Source: JAUXFS01 sp050329575
GTDB taxonomy: Bacteria > Pseudomonadota > Alphaproteobacteria > Rhodospirillales > Defluviicoccaceae
Assembly (NCBI GenBank): GCA_050329575.1
Contig: JBHJOP010000009.1
Span: 1 to 64,000 of the forward strand
Reading direction: 5' to 3'
Length of the DNA: 64,000 bases
Made by a program: the position numbers and the translations under genes. Shown here one piece after another: positions 28,206 to 36,626 of this stretch. Each line of letters begins with the position of its first letter. Position 1 is the first letter of the stretch. Below the pieces are notes generated by a model, which was given only the letters and a program-made list of their open reading frames with translations, did not search any database and was not told the origin of the DNA.

Positions 28206-28571
28206 ATGGACTTCGCCAGCGGCTTCGCGGCCCACTACAACTACTGGCTGGTCGTCGTCCTGATGATGACCGGGTTCTACATGGTGATCGCCTGTCCCAA
28301 CATGATCAAGCAGTTGGTCGGGCTGGCGATCTTTCAGGCCTCGGTGTTCATCATGTACATCTCTTTCGCCTACGTGCGCGGCGGAACGGCGCCGATCATC
28401 ACCGAAGACGCGACGGTCTATGCCAACCCGCTGCCGCACGTGCTGATCCTCACGGCGATCGTCGTCGGCATCGCCACCACCGCGGTGGGGCTGGCGCTGG
28501 TGGTGCGCATCCAAGAGGCGTTTGGCACCATCGAGGACGACGAGATCCACGACCTGGAGAAGGATCGTTGA
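28206..28571 (+). CDS. mrpC: Mrp-type Na+/H+ antiporter subunit C (NuoK-like)
   Basis: 121-residue three-helix NuoK homologue. GFYMVIACPNMIKQLVGLAIFQASVFIMYIS and DPLPHVLILTAIVVGIATTAVGLAL-like ANPLPHVLILTAIVVG are the conserved blocks. A hydrophilic acidic C-terminus (EDDEIHDLEKDR) ends the protein. It lies between mrpB and the first large antiporter-like subunit. Confidence 0.92.
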   Translation: MDFASGFAAHYNYWLVVVLMMTGFYMVIACPNMIKQLVGLAIFQASVFIMYISFAYVRGGTAPIITEDATVYANPLPHVLILTAIVVGIATTAVGLALVVRIQEAFGTIEDDEIHDLEKDR

Positions 28572-28575
28572 GGCC

Positions 28576-30060
28576 GTGATCGCGCTTCATTTCCCGATCC
28601 TGCAGATCGTCGTGCCGCTGGTCGCGGCGCCGCTCTGTCTTCTTCTCCGCCAGCGGGACCTGCCGTGGACGGTGGCCGCGGTCGCGACCTGGGCGGCCTT
28701 CCTGCTGTCGTGGGCGCTCTACCTCGAGGTCCGCGAGGTCGGGGTGATCTCGTATGCGCTCGGCAGCTGGCCGGCACCGTGGGGGATCGAGTACCGCGTC
28801 GATTCCCTCAACGTTTACGTGTTGCTGGTGGTCTCCGGGGTCAGCGCGATCGTCATGCCGTTCGCCCGCGACAGCATTCTCGCCGAGTTCGGGCGCGACC
28901 GCGACTATCTGTTCTACAGCGCCTACCTGCTCGCCTTCTCCGGCCTGCTCGGCGTCACGATCACCGGCGATGCGTTCAATCTGTTCGTGTTCCTGGAGAT
29001 CTCGTCGATCGGCACGTACATCCTGATCGCCGTCGGACGCGACAAGAGGGCGCTGGTCGCCTCCTTCCAGTACCTGATCATCGGCACCACCGGTGCGACC
29101 TTCATCGTTATCGGCGTCGGCTTCCTCTACGCCATGACCGGCACCCTCAACATGGTCGATCTGGTGGAACGGGTCCGGCCCTACGGCGCCAACCCGGCGA
29201 TCCTTGTCGCCTACGCCTTCCTGGTGGTCGGCGCGTCGATCAAGCTGGCGCTGTTCCCGCTGCACCTTTGGTTGCCGAACGCATACATGCTCGCGCCGTC
29301 GATGGTCAGCGCCTTCCTGGCGGCGACGGCGACCAAGGTCGCGATGTACGTGTTGCTGCGCTTCGTGTTCACCGTGTTCGGCCCGGAGTTCTCGTTCGAG
29401 ACCCTGCGGCTCGGCCTACCGCTCGCGGTGCTGGCGATCGCTGGCATCTTCGCCACCTCGATGGTGGCGATTTTCCAGAATGACATCAAGCGGATGCTGG
29501 CCTATTCGAGCGTCGCGCAGATCGGCTACATGGTGCTCGGTGCGAGCCTGAACACGGTGCACGGCCTCGCCGCCGGTCTGATGCACCTGTTCAACCACGC
29601 GCTGATGAAAGGGGCGCTCTTCTGCGCCGTCGGCTGCCTCGTCTATCGCGTCGGATCCTCCGACGTCAACGCGTTCGCCGGTGCCGGACGGCGAATGCCG
29701 TGGACGATGGCCGCATTCTGCGCCGGCGGCCTCAGCCTGATCGGCGTGCCGCTGACCGCCGGCTTCATCAGCAAGTGGCACCTGATCCTCGCCGTGATCG
29801 AACGCGGCTGGTGGCCGCTCGCGGCGCTGTTCGTGCTGAGTTCGATGCTCGCCGTGATCTACATCTGGCGGGTGGTCGAGCCGGCCTATTTCCGCGAGCC
29901 GCCGCCGGGAGCCGCCGGCATGGCGGAGGCGCCGGTCAGCCTGCTGGTGCCGACCTGGATTCTCGTCCTCGCCAACATCTGGTTCGGGATCGAGACCTCG
30001 TTCAATGTCGATGGTGCCTTCGCTGCCGCGCGCAGCCTGTTGGAAGGATACGCGCCGTGA
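28576..30060 (+). CDS. mrpD: Mrp-type antiporter large subunit, MrpD/NuoM-like (first copy)
   Basis: 494-residue polytopic protein of the proton-translocating NuoL/M/N family. The essential membrane glutamate is in FLEISSIGTYILI. The TM7 lysine is in GASIKLALFPLHLWLPNAY. The TM8 histidine/lysine region is LFNHALMKGALF. I chose a GTG at 28576, five bases after the mrpC stop. Its stop overlaps the next antiporter-like gene (GTGA). It most resembles MrpD and likely carries one of the ion pathways. Confidence 0.9.
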   Translation: MIALHFPILQIVVPLVAAPLCLLLRQRDLPWTVAAVATWAAFLLSWALYLEVREVGVISYALGSWPAPWGIEYRVDSLNVYVLLVVSGVSAIVMPFARDSILAEFGRDRDYLFYSAYLLAFSGLLGVTITGDAFNLFVFLEISSIGTYILIAVGRDKRALVASFQYLIIGTTGATFIVIGVGFLYAMTGTLNMVDLVERVRPYGANPAILVAYAFLVVGASIKLALFPLHLWLPNAYMLAPSMVSAFLAATATKVAMYVLLRFVFTVFGPEFSFETLRLGLPLAVLAIAGIFATSMVAIFQNDIKRMLAYSSVAQIGYMVLGASLNTVHGLAAGLMHLFNHALMKGALFCAVGCLVYRVGSSDVNAFAGAGRRMPWTMAAFCAGGLSLIGVPLTAGFISKWHLILAVIERGWWPLAALFVLSSMLAVIYIWRVVEPAYFREPPPGAAGMAEAPVSLLVPTWILVLANIWFGIETSFNVDGAFAAARSLLEGYAP

Positions 30061-31580
30061 GTGCGGAGGGCGCGATCCTGGCCGCTGTCTTGGCACCGCT
30101 GATCGGCATGGGGGTGATCCTGCTGTCCGGCGACCAACGGCCCAACCAGCGCGACACGCTGATGGTCCTCGCGGCGTTCGCGACCTTCGCCGCCGTCGCC
30201 TCGATCCTGCCGGACGTTGCCGACGGCGCCCGCCCGCGCGTCGAACTACTGGAGGTGGTTCCCGGCGTACCGCTGGCGTTCGAGGTCGAGCCGCTCGGGA
30301 TGCTGTTTGCGCTGATCGCATCGTTCCTGTGGATCGTCACGTCGTTCTACGGCATCGGCTACATGCGCGGGCACCACGAGGGGCACCAGACCCGCTTCTT
30401 CGCCTGCTTCGCCATCGCCATCGCGGCGGCAATCTCGATCGCCTTCGCCGCCAACATGTTCACCCTGTTCATCTCCTACGAGGTGCTGACGCTCTCGACC
30501 TATCCGCTGGTCGTCCACCATCAGACCGGCGAGGCGAAGCGCGCTGGAAGGCTGTATCTCGGGATCCTGCTCACGACCTCGATCTGCTTCCAGCTCCTCG
30601 CCATTCTGTGGACGTGGTTCGCCACCGGCACGCTCGATTTCACGCCGGGCGGCATTCTCGCCGGCAAAATCGCCGGACCCGAACTCGGCATCCTGCTGTT
30701 CCTCTACATCTACGGCATCGGCAAAGCGGCATTGATGCCGATCCACGCTTGGCTGCCGGCGGCGATGGTGGCACCGACCCCGGTCAGCGCCCTCCTGCAC
30801 GCGGTGGCGGTGGTCAAGGCCGGCGTATTCACGGTGCTCAAGGTGATCGTCTACATCTTCGGGATCGACCACCTGCAGGCGACCGGCGTCAGCGAGGTGT
30901 TCGTGTATCTCGCCGGCTTCACCATCCTCGCCGCGTCTTGCGTCGCGCTGACCAAGGACAACCTGAAGGCTCGGCTCGCCTATTCCACCGTCAGCCAGCT
31001 CTCCTACGTCGTGCTCGGCGCGGCGCTCGCCACGCCATGGGCGATCCTCGGCGCGGCGATGCACATCGCCGTCCACGCCTTCGGCAAGATCACGCTGTTC
31101 TTCTGCGCCGGCGCGATCATGGTCGCTTCGCACAAGACCGAGGTCAGTCAACTCGACGGGCTCGGGCGCAAGATGCCGTTCACGTTCTTCGCGTTCCTGA
31201 TCGGCGCCCTGTGCGTGATCGGGGTGCCGCCGATGGGCGGCGTGTGGAGCAAGTGGCATCTGATCATGGGCGCTTACGATTCCGGCTACGGGATCATGGT
31301 GGCGGTGCTGATCGTCAGCAGCCTGCTCAACATCGGCTATCTGTTGCCGCCGGTGGTGCGCGCCTTCCTACTGCCGCCGCGAGACGATCCGCACCACCCT
31401 CATGGTCATGGCGACGCGACGTCCGCCGGTGGACAGCGGACCGGGATCAGCGAAGCGCCGACGCTGTGCGTGGTGCCGCTGTGCCTGACCGCGTTCGGCT
31501 GCGTGATGCTGTTCGTGTTCGTCCAGCCCTTGTTCGACCTTCTGCAAGGCATCCTCCTGACCGGGACGACGGTGCAATGA
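30057..31580 (+). CDS. Antiporter large subunit, MrpA/NuoL-like core (second copy)
   Basis: 507-residue membrane protein of the NuoL/MrpA/MrpD family. Conserved residues are present: Glu in FISYEVLTLSTYPLV, Lys in GIGKAALMPIHAWLPAAM followed by VAPTPVSALLHAVAVVKAG, and the TM8 region IAVHAFGKITLFF. The APTPVSALLHAVAVVKAG block is typical of the NuoL/MrpA branch. It likely supplies the large MrpA core that is separated here from its MbhD/MbhE tail. A histidine-rich loop (DDPHHPHGHGD) lies near residue 440. GTG start. Confidence 0.88.
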   Translation: MSAEGAILAAVLAPLIGMGVILLSGDQRPNQRDTLMVLAAFATFAAVASILPDVADGARPRVELLEVVPGVPLAFEVEPLGMLFALIASFLWIVTSFYGIGYMRGHHEGHQTRFFACFAIAIAAAISIAFAANMFTLFISYEVLTLSTYPLVVHHQTGEAKRAGRLYLGILLTTSICFQLLAILWTWFATGTLDFTPGGILAGKIAGPELGILLFLYIYGIGKAALMPIHAWLPAAMVAPTPVSALLHAVAVVKAGVFTVLKVIVYIFGIDHLQATGVSEVFVYLAGFTILAASCVALTKDNLKARLAYSTVSQLSYVVLGAALATPWAILGAAMHIAVHAFGKITLFFCAGAIMVASHKTEVSQLDGLGRKMPFTFFAFLIGALCVIGVPPMGGVWSKWHLIMGAYDSGYGIMVAVLIVSSLLNIGYLLPPVVRAFLLPPRDDPHHPHGHGDATSAGGQRTGISEAPTLCVVPLCLTAFGCVMLFVFVQPLFDLLQGILLTGTTVQ

Positions 31581-31828
31581 CGCTCGGCGACAGGCTCAAG
31601 TATCTGGTCGACCGCCGCCGGATCCTGACGCGGATCATGTTCGGGGTGCTGGCGGCCCTCGTGGTGCTCGATCTGGTGACGCCGGCCAAGTACCAGCGCT
31701 TTCCGTGGGACGGCATCGGCGGGTTCGGCGCGGTCTACGGCTTCGTGTCCTGCGTGCTGATCATCGTCGTGTCGAAGGCGCTCGGCTACCTGCTGCTCTA
31801 CCGGAACGAAGACTACTACGACAAGTGA
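31577..31828 (+). CDS. Small two-helix membrane protein in antiporter operon
   Basis: 83-residue protein with two predicted membrane helices (IMFGVLAALVVLDLV and VYGFVSCVLIIVVSKALGYLLL) and a charged C-terminus NEDYYDK. It overlaps the preceding antiporter subunit by 4 bp and precedes the third large subunit by 7 bp, so it is surely part of the operon. I do not recognise a named family. A small accessory or assembly subunit is inferred. Confidence 0.8.
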   Translation: MTLGDRLKYLVDRRRILTRIMFGVLAALVVLDLVTPAKYQRFPWDGIGGFGAVYGFVSCVLIIVVSKALGYLLLYRNEDYYDK

Positions 31829-31835
31829 GTGACCG

Positions 31836-33521
31836 ATGTTCGCTTGGTTGCATCCCGGTCTCGTCCTCATTGGCGGTGCCCCGCTGATCCCGCTGTTCAC
31901 CGGGCGCCGGCGGCAGGTCTACCAGCTGGTGCTGCCGTTGGTAGTGCTTGGCCTGATCGTCTCGCTCTCGCCCGGCACCTATGGCTCGTTCGTGTTTCTG
32001 TATCTGGAACTGGTGCCGGGGCGCGTCGATTCGTTGAGCCTGGTGTTCGCCCACGTGTTCGGGATCATGGCGGTGATCGGGGCGATCTACTCCCTGCACC
32101 TCGACGATCCCCTGCATCAGGTGGCCGCCTACGTCTATGCGGGATCGGCGATGGGGGTGCTGTTTGCCGGCGACCTGATCACCCTTTACGTGTTCTGGGA
32201 GCTGATGGCGTTCTCGTCGGTTTGGCTCATCTGGATGCGCCGCAATCCCGCCTCGTGGCGGGCCGGCTGGCGCTACCTGTTGGTCCACGGCGCCGGCGGC
32301 GTCGTGCTGTTGGGCGGCATCGTCCTCTACTACCTCGAGACCGGATCCATCGCGTTCGACAGGATCGAGAACACCGGCGCGGCCTTCTACCTGATCGTTT
32401 TCGGCTTCATGCTCAATGCCGCGGTGCCGCCGCTCAGTGCCTGGTTGTCCGACGCCTATCCCGAAGCGACCGTGACCGGGGCGATCTTTCTCAGCGCGTT
32501 TACCACCAAGACCGCCGTCTACACCCTGGTCCGCGGCTATCCGGGGACCGAGATGCTGGTGTGGTTCGGGGCGGTGATGGCGATCTACGGAGTCGTCTAC
32601 GCGGTGCTCGCCAACGACATCCGGCGGCTGCTCGCCTACCACATCATCAGCCAGGTCGGCTACATGGTCGCGGGTGTCGGCATGGGCACGGCGATCGCCC
32701 TCAACGGCACCGCCTCCCACGCCTTCACGCACATTCTCTACAAGGCGTTGCTGTTCATGGGGGCGGGGGCCGTGATCCACATGACCGGCCGCAGCAAGCT
32801 CACCGAACTCGGCGGCATCTACCGCTACATGCCGGTCACCTTCCTGCTCTACATGGTCGGCGCCTTCTCCATCTCCGCCTTTCCGCTGTTCAGTGGCTTC
32901 GTCAGCAAGACGATGGTGGTCGAGGCCGCCGCCGTCGACGGCCGGGCCGCGATCTGGCTGATGCTGTCGCTGGCGTCCGCCGGCACCTTCCTGCACACCG
33001 GCCTCAAGCTACCGTACTTCACCTTCCTCGGCACGGATTCCGGCCTGCGTCCGAAGGAGGCGCCGCTCAATATGCTGGTGGCGATGGGGATCGCCGCGTT
33101 CCTGTGCGTGTTCATCGGTGTCTATCCGGACTGGCTGTACGCGATGCTGCCGTCGCCAGTCGACTATCACGCCTACACCGTCGATCACATCCTGTGGGAA
33201 TTGCAGCTGTTGCTGTTTACCGGCGTCGGTTTTTTCCTGCTGCTCAAGCATGTCGGCGGCGAGTCGAAGATCAGTCTCGACACCGACTGGATCTATCGGC
33301 GGGCGCTGCCATTGGCGGTGCGCGGCGTCGCCGCCTTGTTCGTCCCGCTGCGAGAGCATTTCCGCACCCGCTCGCTGCTGCACATGGAGCAGTTCCTCGC
33401 CCGCGTCTTCCATTACCATGGGCCCGACAGCATCCTTGCCCGCTCCTGGCCGACCGGCACCATCGCCCTCTGGGTGGTGGTGCTGCTGATGCTCTACCAG
33501 CTCGTCTACTACTTGCTGTAG
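31836..33521 (+). CDS. Antiporter large subunit, MrpD-like (third copy, TM7 lysine absent)
   Basis: 561-residue NuoL/M/N-family protein. The conserved glutamate (YVFWELMAFSSVWLI) and TM8 region (FTHILYKALLF) are kept. The TM7 position that is Lys in the other two copies is Asn (FMLNAAVPPLSAWL). The C-terminus is extended by about 70 residues beyond LLFTGVGFFLLLKHVGG, with ISLDTDWIYRRALPL and a final hydrophobic helix. It is the last gene of the operon and overlaps the convergent DUF599 gene by 13 bp. Confidence 0.88.
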   Translation: MFAWLHPGLVLIGGAPLIPLFTGRRRQVYQLVLPLVVLGLIVSLSPGTYGSFVFLYLELVPGRVDSLSLVFAHVFGIMAVIGAIYSLHLDDPLHQVAAYVYAGSAMGVLFAGDLITLYVFWELMAFSSVWLIWMRRNPASWRAGWRYLLVHGAGGVVLLGGIVLYYLETGSIAFDRIENTGAAFYLIVFGFMLNAAVPPLSAWLSDAYPEATVTGAIFLSAFTTKTAVYTLVRGYPGTEMLVWFGAVMAIYGVVYAVLANDIRRLLAYHIISQVGYMVAGVGMGTAIALNGTASHAFTHILYKALLFMGAGAVIHMTGRSKLTELGGIYRYMPVTFLLYMVGAFSISAFPLFSGFVSKTMVVEAAAVDGRAAIWLMLSLASAGTFLHTGLKLPYFTFLGTDSGLRPKEAPLNMLVAMGIAAFLCVFIGVYPDWLYAMLPSPVDYHAYTVDHILWELQLLLFTGVGFFLLLKHVGGESKISLDTDWIYRRALPLAVRGVAALFVPLREHFRTRSLLHMEQFLARVFHYHGPDSILARSWPTGTIALWVVVLLMLYQLVYYLL

Positions 33522-34234
33522 CGGTCGGCGGCGGCGGCGGCTAGGACGTCGGCATGTTCGGCGATGTCGCGGGCGGTGGCGGAGTAGAGCTGGCGGTGGA
33601 CCAGCACCGCAGTGATCAACCCCGTGGCGGCGATGAACAATACCGGATGGACGAACCATCCGAGCGCCGCCAAGCCGAAGTAGTAGGCACGCAAGCCGGC
33701 GTTGAAATGCCAGAAGCCGTGGCTCAACAACAGCGCCATCCGCCGCACGAAGCTCCGGTCCGGACGCGGACCGCCGGCCTCCGGAGCGCTGCCGACGACC
33801 GCCGTGAAATAATTGAACTGGCGGATCGCCCAGGTGAACTTGAAGAACGCATAGACGAAGATCGCGATCAGCAGCAGCAACTTGACTTCGAACAACGCCA
33901 GGGTGCCTGCGCCGAACAGCACCGACAGGCCGGTCGTAGCGGCATGCACCCGGTCGGCCGATCCGAGCACGCCCACGAGGGCGGCGAGCACGATCAGGGT
34001 CGTCGAGGCGAAGAAGGTGGCGCTGCGGATCAAGTGGCCGATCAGGGTCGCGTCGGTGATCCGGTTCTCGCGGGCGAGCAGCCGCTCCATCCACGCCTCA
34101 CGCACCGCGATCATCCGGGCGTTGATGCTACCGGGGCGGCGCCATCGCCCGTCGAATAGCGCGCCATAGCCGCACCAGATCGCCAGGAAGACGACCAGGG
34201 CAACGACGTCGGCCGCGGTCAGCCCCTCAAGCAC
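33509..34234 (-). CDS. DUF599 family membrane protein
   Basis: 241-residue protein with about four membrane helices and the DUF599 patterns FTWAIRQFNYFTAVVG and HFNAGLRAYYFGLAALGWFV. Near the start RMIAVREAWMERLLARENRITDATLIGHLIRSATFFASTT is also typical. The family is widespread in Proteobacteria with no assigned function. It is convergent with the antiporter operon, overlapping it by 13 bp, and lies 66 bp downstream of ilvE. Confidence 0.88.
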   Translation of the reverse strand: MLEGLTAADVVALVVFLAIWCGYGALFDGRWRRPGSINARMIAVREAWMERLLARENRITDATLIGHLIRSATFFASTTLIVLAALVGVLGSADRVHAATTGLSVLFGAGTLALFEVKLLLLIAIFVYAFFKFTWAIRQFNYFTAVVGSAPEAGGPRPDRSFVRRMALLLSHGFWHFNAGLRAYYFGLAALGWFVHPVLFIAATGLITAVLVHRQLYSATARDIAEHADVLAAAAADRYSK

Positions 34235-34300
34235 CGGCGCGATCCATCGCGGCCATTGCGCCTGCCCCTCCTGAGATGGGCGTTCGTTCGGCCGGTGCCT

Positions 34301-35203
34301 CTACGCGGCGCTGGCCGTCCGAGACGTGGTCTGGCCGGTCGCCTTCTCGTAGTCCTGCATCAGCGTTCGGGTGACGTCGCCCGGCGTGAAGCGATGGTGG
34401 TCGATGGTGCCGACCGGGGTGACCTCGGCAGCGGTACCGGTCAGGAACACCTCGGAGGCTTTCGCGAGTTCCTCGGGCAGGATCGCTCGCTCGACCACCT
34501 CGATGCCGCGAGCCTTGGCGAGCGCGATCACCGTTCGCCGGGTGATGCCGTCGAGGAAACAGTCGGGCGTCGGCGTATGCAGCCGGCCGTCGGCCATCAC
34601 CATAAAGATGTTGGCCCCGGTGGCCTCTGCGACTTGGCCGCGCCAGTCGAGCATCAGCGCATCGTCGTAGCCCTCGTTCTCGACCGCGTGCTTCGACAAC
34701 GTGCAGATCATGTAGAGCCCGGCCGCCTTGGCGTGGACCGGTGCGGCCGTTGGCGGCGGCCGTCGCCAGGTCGCCGTCTTGAGGCGGATGCCCTTCAGCC
34801 GCGCTTCCGGCGAGAAGTAGGAAGGCCATGGCCAGGCGGCGATGGCGAGATGGATTCTCGTCGCCTGCGCCGAGACGCCCATCATCTCGCTGCCGCGCCA
34901 AGCGATCGGGCGCACGTAGCCATCGACGATGCCGTTGGCCTTGCACACCTCGTCACAGGCGCGGTCGAGATCGTCGACGCTGCACGGCAAGGCGAAGCCG
35001 AGCATTCGTGCCGAGTCCGCCAGCCGCTGCGAGTGCTCGGTCAGCTTGAAAATGGCTCCGCTGTAGGCGCGTTCGCCCTCGAAGACCGCCGAAGCGTAGT
35101 GGAGGGCGTGGCTGAGCACGTGCAGATTGGCGTCCCGCCACGGCACCAGGGTTCCATCGTACCAGATCAGTCCGTCGCGATCATGGAAGGCTTGCGTCGC
35201 CAT
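34301..35203 (-). CDS. ilvE: Branched-chain amino acid aminotransferase
   Basis: 300-residue fold-type IV PLP enzyme for the last step of Val, Leu and Ile synthesis. GLIWYDGTLVPWRDANLHVLSHALHY opens the protein. The PLP lysine is in VHAKAAGLYM, and DDALMLDWRGQVAEATGANIF is the family signature. It is divergent from a MarR gene. In many alphaproteobacteria ilvE neighbours petP-petR homologues, as seen here. Confidence 0.96.
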   Translation of the reverse strand: MATQAFHDRDGLIWYDGTLVPWRDANLHVLSHALHYASAVFEGERAYSGAIFKLTEHSQRLADSARMLGFALPCSVDDLDRACDEVCKANGIVDGYVRPIAWRGSEMMGVSAQATRIHLAIAAWPWPSYFSPEARLKGIRLKTATWRRPPPTAAPVHAKAAGLYMICTLSKHAVENEGYDDALMLDWRGQVAEATGANIFMVMADGRLHTPTPDCFLDGITRRTVIALAKARGIEVVERAILPEELAKASEVFLTGTAAEVTPVGTIDHHRFTPGDVTRTLMQDYEKATGQTTSRTASAA

Positions 35204-35269
35204 CGGGGTCCCTTTCCCAACGAGCCCAGGACGAAATAATGTTCTGTGCCGAATCGAAAGCTGTTGCGT

Positions 35270-35298
35270 TTCGTACCATCGGGCGGCATATATGTCAA
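35270..35298 (-). promoter_or_regulatory. Candidate ilvE promoter with overlapping palindrome
   Basis: On the minus strand a perfect TTGACA (35298-35293) is followed after 17 bases by TACGAA (35275-35270), a weak -10. The -35 lies in an imperfect inverted repeat, GTCA at 35294-35297 and TGAC at 35305-35308, a possible operator for the divergent MarR protein. Confidence 0.35.
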
Positions 35299-35341
35299 CA
35301 GTGCTGACTTAAATGCGCTTGACGGAGACCAGCGCTCGATC

Positions 35342-35866
35342 ATGACGGACGTTCTCGCCAAGTTCGCGCTTCCGCCGTCGACCGCGGCGGGTTCGGCGGA
35401 CTTGCGGCAGCCGCTCGACATCGACGAGCAGCGGCTGCGCCGGGCGATCGAACTTCTGTTCTTCGCCTACCGGGATTTCACCGGAGAGGCCGACGGGTTG
35501 CTCGTTCGCTACGGATTCGGTCGCGCCCACCATCGCGTGATCTATTTCGTTGGCCGCCACCCGGGGATCGGCGTCGGAGAGCTGCTGGCGATCCTGAAGA
35601 TCACCAAGCAGAGCTTGGCACGGGTGCTCGGCCAACTGATCGACGGCGGATTCGTGGTGCAGCGATCCGACCGCGCCGACGGCCGCCGACGCCGGCTCTA
35701 CCTCACCCCGGAGGCCGAGGCGCTGGAGCGCACCCTCACCGCTCGCCAAGCAGCACTGATCGCCGCTGCTTTCGAAGCCGCCGGTCCCGAGGCGGCGCAA
35801 GGCTTCGCCGCCGTACTCCGCGCCCTCGTCGGTCCCGCCGACCGCCATCGCTTCGACCCGCCGTGA
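35342..35866 (+). CDS. MarR family transcriptional regulator (PetP-like)
   Basis: 174-residue winged-helix regulator. LLVRYGFGRAHHRVIYFVGRHPGIGVGELLAIL leads into the recognition helix ITKQSLARVLGQLIDGGFV and the wing RSDRADGRRRRLYLTPEAEAL. It is followed by an OmpR-type response regulator, like the petP-petR pair near the cytochrome bc1 genes of Rhodobacter, so a PetP-like identity is inferred. I used the ATG at 35342; the frame is open to 35246, but the extra residues are not MarR-like. Confidence 0.88.
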   Translation: MTDVLAKFALPPSTAAGSADLRQPLDIDEQRLRRAIELLFFAYRDFTGEADGLLVRYGFGRAHHRVIYFVGRHPGIGVGELLAILKITKQSLARVLGQLIDGGFVVQRSDRADGRRRRLYLTPEAEALERTLTARQAALIAAAFEAAGPEAAQGFAAVLRALVGPADRHRFDPP

Positions 35867-35918
35867 AGGCAGGGCGGCGAGGCTTCGCAGCGGCGACGGG
35901 GCGCGCTATAAGCGGACG

Positions 35919-36602
35919 ATGACCGCCAACGCCCCCCACATCCTGGTGGTCGACGACGATCCCAAGCTCTGCCGCTTGCTGGCGCAATTCCTGACCGGGC
36001 ACGGATTCATCGTCGCCACGGCCTCCGATGCCGCCGACGCCCGCGGCAAGCTCGGCAGCCTCAGCTTCGACCTGATCGTGCTCGATCTGATGATGCCGGG
36101 AGAGAGCGGTCTCGACTTCGCGGCCGCACTGCGGCAGACGAGCGCCATGCCGATCCTGATGCTTACCGCCATGGGCGAGCCGGAGGATCGCATTGCCGGC
36201 CTCGAACGAGGTGCCGACGACTATCTTGTGAAGCCGTTCGAACCGAGGGAGTTGCTGCTCCGGATCAACAATATCCTGCGGCGCGCCGGCCCTCCTGGGG
36301 CGGCTCCGGCGCGGGTGCGGATGGGGGAGATGGTTTTCGACCTGGAGCGCGAGGAGTTGCGCCGAGGCGGCCGGACGATCCGCCTGACGTCTGTCGAGGC
36401 GGCGCTGCTGACCGCGCTGGCGGCGCAGCCTGGGGTGCCGCTCAGCCGCGAGGTGCTGATCGAGTTGACCGGGGCCGTCGGCGGCGATCGGGCGGTGGAC
36501 GTCCAGGTCACGCGGCTGCGGCGAAAAATCGAGAGCGAGCCGCGGGACCCGCGCTATCTGCAGACGGTACGCGGCAAGGGGTATGTGCTGAAGCCCGACT
36601 GA
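35919..36602 (+). CDS. OmpR/PhoB-family response regulator (PetR-like)
   Basis: 227-residue regulator. The receiver domain (1-120) has acidic residues VVDDDP, the phosphoacceptor Asp56 in LDLMMPGESG, Thr in MLTAMGEPEDR and Lys105 in YLVKPFE. The winged-helix output domain ends with VQVTRLRRKIESEP and TVRGKGYVLKPD. It lies 52 bp after the MarR gene and 24 bp before a histidine kinase, probably its partner. Target genes cannot be inferred from sequence. Confidence 0.93.
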   Translation: MTANAPHILVVDDDPKLCRLLAQFLTGHGFIVATASDAADARGKLGSLSFDLIVLDLMMPGESGLDFAAALRQTSAMPILMLTAMGEPEDRIAGLERGADDYLVKPFEPRELLLRINNILRRAGPPGAAPARVRMGEMVFDLEREELRRGGRTIRLTSVEAALLTALAAQPGVPLSREVLIELTGAVGGDRAVDVQVTRLRRKIESEPRDPRYLQTVRGKGYVLKPD

Positions 36603-36626
36603 GGCTTCAGCGGACCGACAAACGCG

